Below the pieces are notes generated by a model that was not told the origin of the DNA, searched no databases, and saw only the letters and a program-made list of their open reading frames with translations. A stretch of 64,000 nucleotides of DNA from the NCBI GenBank assembly GCA_032716605.1, contig CM064551.1:46716697-46780696 (forward strand). The letters are read 5' to 3'. Position 1 is the stretch's first letter. Every line of letters starts with the position of its first letter. This document shows positions 20,502 to 34,327 of the stretch, piece by piece. A program made the translations under genes and the position numbers. Source of the DNA: Paralithodes platypus (Eukaryota; Arthropoda; Malacostraca; Decapoda; Lithodidae).

Positions 20502-22342
20502 ATGGCGGCTTCAGACAGTGATTCTGCGAGTGATATGGACCTAGATAGTGAGTTTGAAGGCTCAGATGACAATGCTACTCAGTCAGATATATCTGTATCT
20601 GACGATGATGAAGAATATATGCCTGAAAATGACAGCCAAGCGAGTAGTAGTGACGACACTGACTATGATATTGACGAGTCCGATACGAGTGTTGCGGGGT
20701 CGCCATTGCCAGGACTGTCTACCCCTTGTTTCCCACTCATGGGAGACCCTTTTGCCGATCAAAGACCCACCATTTTGCCTGATGTAGACCAAAATTATCC
20801 GGATGTGCACCCTGGAATTATTGTACATCATGAAGAGAGGGATATGAGTGCTTTAGACTGTTTTCAGTTGTTTATAACGAAGGACATAGTGCAGTCTTTG
20901 TGTCTGTGGACGAATGAGAGGGCTCACAAGTCTTTCAGGGAAAATCCAAACATCAGGTCAAACAGGTTCATGGGGAGAAAATGGAGAGATGTGGATGAGG
21001 CAGAGATGAATGTGTTTATTTCCTTCCAACTTTTGATGGGATTGAACTGCCCAAGATTTCGGACTATTGGAGCACGTCTATATTGTGCCACGGCCCAGCT
21101 GTTTTCACTTCTGCCATAATGAGTCGGAATCATTTTTCACAAATACAACGATTCATTCGCTACTCTCACGCCGATGATGCTGAACCGAAAAAAAACAATG
21201 ACAAGAATAGGGACTTTTTTCACCATGCTGCAGGAAAAAACCATGCTTTACTTTTCAGCAGGCGAGAATTTTGCTGTAGACGAGTCTCTCATCCTATACA
21301 AGGGCAGACTACATTTCCGCCAATACATCAAGACAAAAAGGAAGCGTTTTGGCATAAAGTTGTTTGCTCTGTGCCCTAGCTCCCCTTGTGCCAGAGGTTA
21401 CACCTGGAATTTCTGCCTCTATACACCGAGACTGTACGACGAGATGTTGGAAAATCCTGAGTTGTCTGCCTTGTCCAAGTCAGAACGTGTTCCTGTTTAC
21501 CTGATGGTCGACCTCCTGAAAAAAGGACGACATGTTGTGCTTGACAACTGGTACTCCAGTATGCGCCTTGCTGAGTACCTGTTAGAGAGAGACACCACTA
21601 CTACAGGTACCATTCGTCCAAACAGAGGTGTCCCACACGTAATGAAGACAGAAAATCTACAGAATGGCCAAGCACTCTTCGCCAGGAAAAATGACATATT
21701 ATTGGTCAAATTCAGAGACACAAAATATGTGCATGTCATAACAAAATATGAAGCAGGATTTGACGAACGAACTCGTTACCTGAGGGGGGGCAGACAGGAG
21801 TTTGTCAAGAAACCATCACCAATTCAGCGGTATAACGAGCAAATGGGGTCCGTGGATTTGGTAGACCAACTTCTAGAGCCAATTGATCCAACACGAAAAT
21901 CCTATGCTTGGTTCAAAAAGATAGGCCTCCACATGATTTCAAGAATGATGTCCAATGCCAGAACAATATATATAAACCTTCACTCAAACCTGAAAACTAT
22001 AGAGTTTGGCGAGTTTATCAAGATGGTAATTCTGACTAATTCATGAACTCCTCTCCGAGAACTCTATGGGATATGCTGCCTTATGTGAGGTCAAGAAGGA
22101 AGAAAGAAAAGAAAAGGAAAGAAAAGAAGAAGAAAAGGCAGGGTGGAGCTGGTGGAGTGGGTGCAGCTGGACCGGTACATGGACTGCTGACCATACCTGC
22201 CACTGAGAAAAATCGGCGGCCACAGAAAAAGTGCAGGGTGTGTCAGAAGGAAGGCAGGCCAAAGTTGGTCAGAAAATATTGCTCTGCCTGCCGGCAGAGT
22301 TACAGGGCACCATGCCTGTATAAGTCTTATTTGCAATATTAA
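20502..22342 (+). pseudogene. piggyBac transposase, frameshifted
   Basis: Cut-and-paste DNA transposase acting at TTAA sites. The start MAASDSDSASDMDLDSEFEG opens an acidic N-terminal region typical of the family. The catalytic core is recognisable: FAVDESLILYKGR, HVVLDNWYSSM and QMGSVDLVDQ supply the usual acidic triad. A Lys/Arg-rich stretch (about 22090-22140) resembles a nuclear localisation signal. A C-terminal Cys-rich finger (CRVCQKEG ... YCSAC ... PCLYKSY) ends the protein. The frame shifts near 21085, near 21195 in an A-rich run, and near 22043, so no full protein is made. Total length of about 600 residues is normal. It is the only plausible local relative of an enzyme that could move the TTAA MITEs, but shared termini were not found. 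Confidence 0.85.
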
Positions 22343-22344
22343 AA

Positions 22345-24650
22345 CAGAGAGGGATAATAGAAGCAATAACAAAATATACATGTATGATAGAGCAGATTAT
22401 GAGCTGCTGAGAAGGTGTTTGGACATTGACTGGGGGGAATACTTGAACGGTGAAGATGCTGAAGGAATGTGGAGGAAGATTAGAGTCAAACTGGAGAATG
22501 CTATATCCAAATGTGTATCAGTAAGGGAATATAAGGATAAAACAAATTTGAGGAAAAGAACGAACCCAGAATTACCAATGAAAAAGAAAGCTTTGGACAT
22601 GGATAAGAAGAAAGAAACGATTGTGGGATAGACTAAAAGTGTTAAAAAAGAACAGAGGGTCTAGTATAGAAGCTAAAGAAGTGGATTTGGAACGTAGACA
22701 GATAAACAATAAAATAAGGTGGGAGAGAAGGAGGGGGGGTGAAGGAGAGGGAGAGAGAGATTGCAAAAAATGTGAAGGATAATCCAAAAATATTTTGGAA
22801 ATACATTCAGGAAAAGTTAACAAGAAGAGTAGGTATCCCAGAACTGATAGGATAATTGGATGATAGGAATAGAGCAGAAACTGATAAGGAGAAAGCAGAG
22901 GTGCTGGGGAAATACTTTGTGGAGGTACTAACAGTGGAGTCGGATGATGCAGTGCCTACTATTCCCATCAAACAGGCACTGGCACTAGAACTAATAGAGT
23001 TTTCCCATGCTAGAATAAGAAGGGCTATAGAAAAAATGAACAGAAGTAAGTCCCCGGGCCCGGATGGGATACATCCAAGAATCATAAAGGAAGGAGGTGA
23101 GATGTTAGTAGAGCCATTAAAAATTTAATTTGAGGTATCTTTTAATACAGGACAAATCCCAATGGACTGGAGAGAGGCGAACATAACAGCTATTTTTAAG
23201 AAGGGAAAGAGAAATGACCCAGGAAATTATAGACCAGTCAGTTTGACAAGTGTTGTGTGTAAACTAATGGAAACTTACAGTTTCTTACAGTAGATCCTCT
23301 GGAAAAAGGCAAACTATGCCTGTGTATCCAGCTCAGTACCAGTACTTGCACTGCTGCGGTCGTTCACGGTGTTGGCGGCGGCGGTAGCAGACGCAACATT
23401 TTTACTATTCTGTATTTTTGTTTTATAATCAAACTTCAAATCTTGTCTTCCCCATGCTTTATCAAGATTACTTTCAAACTCCCTTATTGATTCGGAATCG
23501 ACTACATACTGGGGCAGTGCGTTCCACTCATTTACCACTCTATCACAAAATGAGTTCTTCGCCTTCTCAAGCCTATTTCTTTCTTTGTAAATTTTCTTAG
23601 AGTGTCCTCTCGTTCTTGTTCCCTCCCGCATCAAGAAGATACCTTCACACATATCCTCATCGTACTTTCCTGACACTATCTTAAAAGTCTCTATCATATC
23701 CCCTCTCTTTCTCCTATATGCCAGTGTCGGAAGTCCCAGTGTCCTCAACCTCTGCTCATAGCCCACGTTCTTCAACGTTGGTACCAGCTTGCTAGCTCTT
23801 CTCTGCACTTTCTCCACTGCTTCTATATCCTTTACCATATATGGAGCCCACACCTGGTTTGCATATTCCAGGTGTGGCCTAACCAGCGCTGTATATAGAT
23901 TCCTGAAGATTTCTTCGTCAAGTGACACAAATGTCCTCCTTATCAGCCCTACAATTCTATTGGCTTTGTTTATCTTTTCCGCTAAATGTTCTGAGAAATT
24001 TAACTTATTATCTATCACTACTCCTATATCCTTTTCTGCACTCACTTCCTCCATCGCTTCATACATACTGTATCCTACCTTGTCTAACGGTAATTAGAGA
24101 AGGAATAATGGAGCATATGAAATCAAACCAACTTTTCAGTGGGAGACAGTTCGGATTCTTGCCGGGGAGGTCGACAGTACTACAGCTAATTAAGGTGGTA
24201 GATGATTGGATGCAAATTCTGGAGGATGGTGATGTTATAGACGTGGTATATTGCGATTTTATGAAAGCCTTCGATAAGGTCCCACATAAAAGGTTAATAG
24301 AGAAAGTTAGAAGCTATAATATAGGGGAGAAATGTGTGAAATGGATAGAAGCCTTCCTGAAAGATCGGAGACAGAGGGTACTGGTGAATGGAATAGGCTC
24401 GGGGTGGAGGGAAATTACAAGTGGGGTACCTCAGGGATCTGTGTTGGGACCACTACTGTTCGTTATATTTATCAACGACTTACCTGAAGTTATAACTAAT
24501 GGAAGTGAGATATACCTGTATGTGGATGACACTAAGCTGTATAGAAGAGTGAGGAGTAAGGAAGATGTGAGTTTGCTTCAAGGAGATGTGGAGGGCATGA
24601 AGGGATGGTTTGAGCATTGGTTAATGCCTTTTCATCCAAAAAATGCAAGT
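22345..24650 (+). pseudogene. LINE B, plus-strand copy interrupted by a minus-strand copy
   Basis: 5'-truncated CR1-like LINE. The first part (22345-23275) covers the linker and early RT (RRAIEKMNRSKSPGPDGIHP, NYRPVSLTSVVCKLMET). After an inverted insertion (23276-24084) the same copy resumes at 24085 with VIREGIMEHMKSNQLFSG and continues through YCDFMKAFDKVPHKRL, SGVPQGSVLGPLLF and YVDDTKLY to MPFHPKN at about 24650. The catalytic motif is YVDD where other copies have YADD. Stops and frameshifts occur in the first part. The 3' end is missing. Confidence 0.85.
23276..24084 (-). pseudogene. LINE B 3' fragment inserted into a LINE B copy
   Basis: About 810 bp, minus strand, from MYEAMEEVSAEKDIGVV to the terminus (SASTGTELDTQA) and the ctgtaagaaa tail. 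It covers the C-terminal thumb region of RT (VRPHLEYANQVWAPYMV) without the catalytic domain. The insertion lies between atggaaac and ggtaattagag of the plus-strand copy, with aac repeated at the right side, consistent with a 3-bp target duplication. Confidence 0.85.
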
Positions 24651-24694
24651 ACTGTCGCCGTCAATAATTTCCTGGACACCCAACTCATTCTTAC

Positions 24695-26403
24695 AGTTTC
24701 TTACAGTAGATCCTCTGGAAAAAGGCAAACTATGCCTGTGTATCAAGCTCAGTACCAGTACTTGCACTGCTGCGGTCGTTCACGGTGTTGGCGGCGGCGG
24801 TAGCAGACGCAACATTTTTACTATTCTGTATTTTTGTTTTATAATCAAACTTCAAATCTTGTCTTTCCCATGCTTTATCAAGATTACTTTCAAACTCCCT
24901 TATTGATTCGGAATCGACTACATACTGGGGCAGTGCGTTCCACTCATTTACCACTCTATCACAAAATGAGTTCTTTGCCTTCTCAAGCCTATTTCTTTCT
25001 TTGTAAATTTTCTTAGAGTGTCCTCTCGTTCTTGTTCCCTCCCGCATCAAGAAGATACCTTCACACACATCCTCATCGTACTTTCCTGACACTATCTTAA
25101 AAGTCTCTATCATATCCCCTCTCTTTCTCCTATATGCCAGTGTCGGAAGCCCCAGTGTCCTCAACCTCTGCTCATAGCCCGCGCTCTTCAACGTTAGTAC
25201 CAGCTTGCTAGCTCTCCTCTGCACTTTCTCCACTGCTTCTATATCCTTTACCATATATGGAGCCCACACCTGGTTCGCATATTCCAGGTGCGGCCTAACC
25301 AGCGCTGTATAGAGATTCCTGAAGATTTCTTCGTCAAGTGACACAAATGTCCTCCTTATCAGCCCTACAATTCTATTGGCTTTGTTTATCTTTTCCGCTA
25401 AATGTTCTGAGAAATTTAACTTATTGTCTATCACTACTCCTATATCCTTTTCTGCATTCACTTCCTCCATCGCTTCATACATACTGTATCCTACCTTGTC
25501 TATCTTGCTGGTCCCAATCCGCATTTCCTTGCATTTTTTTGGATGAAAAGGCATTAACCAATGCTCAGACCATCCCTTCATGCCCTCCACATCTCCTTGA
25601 AGCAAACCCATATCTTCCTTACTCCTCACTCTTCTATACAGCTTAGTGTCATCCGCATACAGGTATACCTCACTTCCATTAGTTATAACTTCAGGTAAGT
25701 CGTTGATAAATATAACGAACAGCAGTGGTCCCAACACAGATCCCTGAGGTACCCCACTTGTAATTTCCCTCCACCCCGAGCCTATTCCATTCACCAGTAC
25801 CCTCTGTCTCCGATCTTTCAGGAAGGCTTCTATCCATTTCACACATTTCTCCCCTATATTATAGCTTCTAACTTTCTCTATTAACCTTTTATGTGGGACC
25901 TTATCAAAGGCCTTCATCAAATCGCAATATACCACGTCTATTACATCACCATCTTCAAGAATTTGCATCCAATCATCTACCACCTTAATTAGCTGTAATA
26001 CCGTCGACCTCCCCGGCAAGAATCCGAACTGTCTCCCACTGAAAAGTTGGTTTGACTTTATATGATCCATTATTCCTTCTCTAATTACCGTTTCCATTAG
26101 TTTACACACAACACTTGTCAAACTGACTGGTCTATAATTCCCTGGGTCATTTCTCTTTCCCTTCTTAAATATAGCTGTTATGTTCGCCTCTCTCCAGTCC
26201 ATCCGGATTTGTCCTGTATTAAACGATACCTCAAATAACATTTTCAATGGCTCTACTAACATCTCCCCTCCTTCCTTTATGATTCTTGGGTGTATCCCAT
26301 CCGGTCCCGGTGACTTACTTCTGTTCATTTTTTCTATAGCCCTTCTTATTCTAGCATGGGAAAACTCTATTAGTTCTAGTGCCGGTGCCTCATAAGGAGT
26401 CAT
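24695..26403 (-). CDS. LINE B reverse transcriptase, 5'-truncated copy with an open frame
   Basis: 557 codons without a stop. RT motifs: SPGPDGIHPRIIKEGG, NYRPVSLTSVVCKLME, YCDLMKAFDKVPHKRL, SGVPQGSVLGPLLFVIFIND and the catalytic YADDTKLY, then the CR1-type C-terminus (VRPHLEYANQVWAP, RGDMIETFKIVSGKYDED). The coding end is at 24730 and the ctgtaagaaa-type tail at about 24695-24710. The endonuclease is missing through 5' truncation near 26390, so this copy cannot transpose by itself, but the RT part is undamaged. It lies tail-to-tail with the plus-strand copy, forming a large inverted repeat. Confidence 0.85.
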
Positions 26404-26610
26404 GATTTGTTATGGTAACACTGTTGCCCCCCCCCCCCCTTCTTCCCCATCCACCCCCTCTGTATGGTTTCTCATCCCTCTCCCCCTCATTCTCCTACGT
26501 CGTCTCCTACTGTAAGCTCCGCCCCCTCGCTTCGTCCACCAACACATCCCTCACATTACTATCTCCGAAATATTAATTAATTATAACTGCTATGAGTTTT
26601 AGAAGCTTCT
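26404..26610. other. C/T-rich spacer with a poly-C run
   Basis: A run of about 14 C (from 26426) is followed by pyrimidine-rich sequence and an A/T-rich stretch. Nothing coding. Confidence 0.6.
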
Positions 26611-27595
26611 TTAACCTCTGAAGTGCGCATGGGGGTAATTAGACACCTCTCCCTGTGCGCATGTATTTGAGGTGTTTCCGTCACTAAAATATTCATTGTA
26701 CCATTAATAGCATCAATACTTATCCATATGCACCTATTATGGGTTGATTATAAAGGTATTAACCTGAAACAACAATAAAACGAGTGAAAACAGCGTTTGG
26801 ATGGTCAAAATCGGAGATATAGCCCGCGAGTTGTATAATAACAGATATTTTCACAGCAATTGTTCCGAGGAACTTGCTTCAATTGTGCCGCCTCTCCACA
26901 TCTTTCCCCGTAGAACTAGGGCAGCTGAGAGCGCCCATGAATTTACACTTTCTCCTCCACAATGCAGAACTTCTGCTTATCAGAATTCATTTATCCCCAG
27001 AGCTACTACTCTTTGGAATTCACTTCCCTCGAATTGCTTTCCACAAACTTACAATCAACAAATGTTTAAATCCAGTTGTTACAAACATTTTATGAATGGA
27101 GGATGCCTTTAGGCACATGGACCTTTTTGTTTTATCTGTGTTTTTCCTTCCTCCGTTCATTGTCTCTTAAAAAAAAAAAAAAAAAAAAAAAAATGTATGG
27201 GTGAGGCAAGCTGCTTTCCCGCTAATTTCCCCCAAGGCCACTGAGACACAGTCGATCGATACTCTCTCTCTCTCTCTTGCACTCGCTTGCCATCAGTGAT
27301 GACAACACCCTGCTTGCAACTCGCTAATGTTAGCACGAAAATATACCTCAGAATAAGGGAATAACAGGGAAAATAGGTGATAACTGAAGGAGAGGAGGAA
27401 AGTGGGGAAGGAGGGGAGGTAGAGGACTGAGATTTTGCATGGCCCAGGGGCCAATTTTTTTTTTTTTTTTTTTTATTTATTTATTTTTTTTTTTTTCGAT
27501 GTCAAAAGTTTATTTATTTTTTCATTCACTCTTAAGAGTCTCCCCGCAGTCCGCCGGGGGAACTCTTAAGAGTCTCCCCGCAGTTCCCGGGTTAA
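26611..27595. mobile_element. TTAA MITE, long family (copy X), carrying a LINE fragment
   Basis: Bounded by TTAACC (26611) and GGGTTAA (27592-27595). Without the inserted LINE fragment it is about 615 bp, close to copy Y (62941-63565, 625 bp), which it matches in inverted orientation: gctaatgttagcac and gggaataacagggaaaatag have counterparts near 63195 and 63160. At the right end ACTCTTAAGAGT occurs at 27528 and 27562, each next to the same ctccccgcagt block. Confidence 0.75.
26816..27193 (+). pseudogene. LINE 3' fragment with poly(A) tail
   Basis: Encodes the C-terminal RT peptide PRATTLWNSLPSNCFPQTYN, which resembles the end of L2/CR1-type RT proteins, then a short 3' UTR and a run of more than 20 A (about 27171-27193). 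It is a heavily 5'-truncated insertion inside MITE X and belongs to none of families A, B, C or D. Confidence 0.7.
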
Positions 27596-27719
27596 GGGGA
27601 GAATACACATTACTCTCTGTTTCGGGATTTTATCGGGAGAGTAACTGACGCTTCTTAAAAATATTCAAAGCTTCATGTTCTTATATTGACTAATTTGTGT
27701 TCACTGACGTCTGCCTCAG

Positions 27720-27998
27720 ATAGGGAAGGTACTGGACAGTACAAAGTTAGCAATCCGGACCTCATTATATCTGACATCCGGAGTAGTCCGAATTAGAGAA
27801 CCGGACATAATTATCTCTAACATTCGGAATTGTCCGGTTCGTATGGGTTTGTGTGGGACCTATCCGGACCCCGCCAAATCCGGAATTTTGGTACCGTTAG
27901 GAGACTTGCCCAAATGTCTCTTCCCCGCCCGGGTCTTGAACTCGGGACCTTCTGGTTGTGAGCCAGACGCGCTATCAGTTACGCCACTGGGAGGTGTG
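27720..27998 (-). mobile_element. tRNA-Val-derived SINE
   Basis: The head (27997-27920, minus) folds like a tRNA: A box TGGCGTAACTG, an anticodon arm TCTGG-CTCACAA-CCAGA with anticodon CAC (Val), and a B box-like AGTTCAAGACC. It continues into about 190 bp of unrelated body containing repeated gtccgg/ccggac motifs, which a real tRNA gene would not. The A and B boxes would be its Pol III promoter. The 3' boundary near 27720 is uncertain. It abuts the GT-rich start of the next LINE. Confidence 0.7.
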
Positions 27999-28915
27999 TG
28001 TGTGTATTTACCTATATGTAGTATACAGGAGTTGAGCTTTTTAGGCTCGTATTGTCCCGCTTCCTGAGTTACAATTATCTAACTTTGCCTTAAAAATATG
28101 AATGTTTTTGGCACACACCACTTCCTCTTCCAACTGATTCCATTTACTTATACTTCTGTAAGGGAAACTATACTTTCTCACATCTCCTTTACATCTTCCT
28201 TTCATTAGTTTATATCTATGCCCCCTAGTTCTACCATTATCTTTCACAATATAACCCTTCTTGTCCACCTTTTCGAGTCCTCTCACACATTTGTACATCA
28301 TAATCATATCGCCTCTCTCCCTCCTATCCATTAGAGATGGTAAATCTAATTTCTTTAATCTCTCCTCATATGGTAATTCTCTCAGTTCTGGTATCATCCT
28401 AGTTGCAGCTCTCTGAACCTTCTCCAGCTTCTTTAGATGTGGTGCCCACACCACTGCCGCATACTCCAGTCTTGGTCTCACCAATGTTTTTATTATTTTC
28501 TCCAGCATCTCCTCGTTTATATAGTTAAAGGCTATTTTTATTCTGTTTAGCAGTCCATATGTTTCTCCCACTATCTTATTAATATGATTCTCAGGTGAAA
28601 GATCACCCCTAACAGTTATCCCTAAGTCCTTTTCTTTCTCTGATGGGTTAATAGTGTTTTCTCCTAACTTATATAATTATATTCCATATGAGGCCTTCTT
28701 TTACTTACTCCCATTTCCACTACATGACATTTATTTGTGTTGAATTCCATTTTCCACTTCTTGCTCCATTGATCTATCCTATCCAAATCCCTCTGTAATT
28801 CCCAACCACTGTTTTCATCTTCTATACGCTTCATGATCTTGGCATCATCTGCAAACATATTCATATATGCATTTATATCCTTTGGCATGTCGTTAATGTT
28901 AAATAACATTAATGT
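27999..28915 (-). pseudogene. CR1-like LINE A2, truncated copy a
   Basis: Minus-strand copy with the 3' block tacaggagttgagc and a gtatttacc tail next to gtgtgtgtgt. It encodes the RT C-terminus (VRPRLEYAAVVWAPH) and a piece of the catalytic region (MFADDAKIM) with a small tandem duplication (tatataattat) at about 28672. It is truncated at NINDMPKDI near 28905. Closely similar to copy b, which follows immediately. Confidence 0.85.
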
Positions 28916-32240
<3,325 letters not shown>

Positions 32241-32243
32241 TCA

Positions 32244-32281
<38 letters not shown>

Positions 32282-32285
32282 CTGT
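32241..32285 (+). repeat. (TG)n(TA)n microsatellite
   Basis: About 13 TG units grading into TA units, at the 5'-truncated end of LINE A3. Confidence 0.95.
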
Positions 32286-32409
32286 ATATATTATCTCGTG
32301 TATATTTGTTCTCCAGGTATGAAATAAAACAGAAAACTGTTATATACTGTATATAACATCGAGACAGACTGCTACCGGTACAAAGGATCAAAGCTGCAAG
32401 CAATATTAC

Positions 32410-32935
32410 GGGTTTGACACCCGAAGGGAGAAAAGGAAAACTAACTATTTAGTAATGGTTCCGTAGTCAATGACTTGAGAGCCTTATATATATAAGGGCT
32501 CCCCGGAGACCCCCGTGAGGGTCCCGGAGAAAGCATTAACGCGACCCAAATATATAAAAAGTACATCCTAGGGTGAAACCCTATACTTAGTTCCTGGGGA
32601 ACGTCATTAAAAAAGGTAACCATTAGAAAAAGAAGGAAATTTTTTATGAGTAAAAGGTTAGAACCTACGAATGATGTGTTACTAAATTAACCAGCGCGCC
32701 GTTATACAGTCCTTCCCTTACACGCGTCCTCCAGCTGGCCATGCTGGGTTCATACGTCCTTCATAGTACCAAGTTGCGCATGTGCATGGGAAGAGGGAGG
32801 AGGGAGGGCCGCTTTACGTCATTGACTACGGAACCATTACTAAATAGTTAGTTTTCCTTCTCTCCCTTCGGGTGTCAAACCCATAATTTAGTAATGGTTC
32901 TCTCCGTCAATGACGTGAGAGCCTAAGAATACCAA
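32410..32935. repeat. Foldback element with DIRS-like ends
   Basis: A near-perfect inverted repeat of about 65 bp: 32410-32476 (gtttgacacccgaagggaga ...) and 32818-32884, around a 340-bp centre. The arms contain tagtaatggttccgtagtca and a cacccgaaggg hairpin, then at 32885-32935 a third related block (tagtaatggttctctccgtc). Arm, hairpin, arm is the layout of the DIRS terminal palindromes at 369 and 40163, so this looks like a non-autonomous or solo-end relative of another DIRS family. No protein is encoded. Confidence 0.65.
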
Positions 32936-33045
32936 GATCGGTGGTTGGGACATCTCATGCTCAACGTCAAAGACTGAAGAAAACCAAAACTAACGGCTCG
33001 CTCTTTTGTAAATAAATAAATAGAATTAAGAAAAAGTGTAAAGTA

Positions 33046-33475
33046 TTAACCCTCGTCTAGCGGGGGGTTTTGGGCTATTTTGGGCATATTCAGGCCCTCC
33101 TGAATGATCAATCAAGTATCTGCATGAAAAGAAATGTATTCATAAAAAAACTAGGCGCTACAAGCTTCAAAATGAGACCAGAACGAGCTACGTAGCACTC
33201 GTCGTTTTGATGCAGTGGTACCACCAACATGGGAGTTTAGCGTATAGCGGCATATTTTTTCCATCTACGCTCACTACTGGCTACACTGCCAGCCTCTCGA
33301 GAACAGAGGGAGCGTGAGTCAGTGGGCGGCGGTAAGCCCTGGGTGTCGGCCGTGTGGCCTGCTGCGCTCCCGGCCATTTGCACTCGATTTTAACCCTTTA
33401 AAAGCCTTAATAATGCTCCTAACTTGCTGCCTTTTAGATAAAGACTTAAGTCGGGCCCCGCTCTTTAAGTGTTAA
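33046..33475. mobile_element. TTAA MITE, third family
   Basis: 430 bp between TTAACCCTCGTCTAGCGGGG and, reversed, TTAACACTTAAAGAGCGGGG. A palindrome ATTCAGG-CCCT-CCTGAAT lies about 60 bp from the left end. The ends are diverged, so boundaries are less certain than for the other copies. Confidence 0.55.
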
Positions 33476-33950
33476 GGCAGGGTTTCTAAGTAAGCCTTAG
33501 GAAGCAATAGAAAGGTAGATAAGGATAAGGATGCAGTAAAACTTAATAAAAGAGCAACTATATATTGTAAAACATAAGAATTGTGCATACTATAGTACTT
33601 GAAATGATTTGTAAAAAGAAAATCTATCATATTTATTAAACTCACATAAAAGAATTTTGTGTATTCATTAATCTAATATCCTGTATTGGAAATTAACCCT
33701 TAGATACTATCAATCTTACTAATATTAACAGTAAACATCACTTGGGAGAGGTTCTCCAGTTCGGAACACAATCCCCCCCCCCCCTCTTTTTGTCCAAAAC
33801 TCATAAATATAAGTCAGTACTTGGTGATCCTCACTCGTAACTGTAACATAATACATGGCATTATTGCAATAAACAGAAATCAGTTAGGCTTATGACTAAG
33901 TCTCATGGCTACGCATGGCACACTGGGTCTCTTCAAATGAACTGATAGGT
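33476..33950. other. A/T-rich spacer
   Basis: No coding frame; a poly-C run of about 14 (from 33772). Nothing else recognised. Confidence 0.6.
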
Positions 33951-34200
33951 ATTTATTAGTGGCCCCTCCATCATTGACGATAATGCCTATTACATAAGGC
34001 ACCCTCTTCAAACACTCATTTACCGTAGTTTGAATCTACCGCGCAGAGCATAACAAATTGAGGAGCCTTCATCATGAGCGCACGCAACCTCACTCATGGT
34101 TCGTCATTATGAAATTGGGTACTCACTACGAAAAAACTTCATAAAAAATAAATAAAAAGAAAATAAGAATAACTATTCATAAGCTTTCCCTAACTTCGTG
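33951..34200 (+). repeat. DIRS left terminal repeat (E1)
   Basis: Starts atttattagtggcccctcc and continues through gacgataatgcctattac, the gaatctaccgcgcagagc block and ggtactcactacgaaaaaac. The same sequence in opposite orientation forms 49010-49256 and 49647-49830. Confidence 0.85.
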
Positions 34201-34327
34201 GATGTACTTGTGTGGATCTTTAACCAGACGCTGACTTCAGGCGTCATTCTTCCTTCTCTGCTCTGCGCTCAACCTGCCCTGACGTGTCTCCCCACGCTCC
34301 GCTCGTTCCGCATTTGCTGTGTCCCTA

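Noticed and set aside
20548..20787. Alternative frames inside the piggyBac N-terminus
   Set aside because: They overlap the acidic transposase frame and contain no family motif.
27920..27998. A tRNA-Val(CAC) gene
   Set aside because: The acceptor and T arms pair poorly, there is no terminator after the T arm, and the sequence continues into a SINE body.
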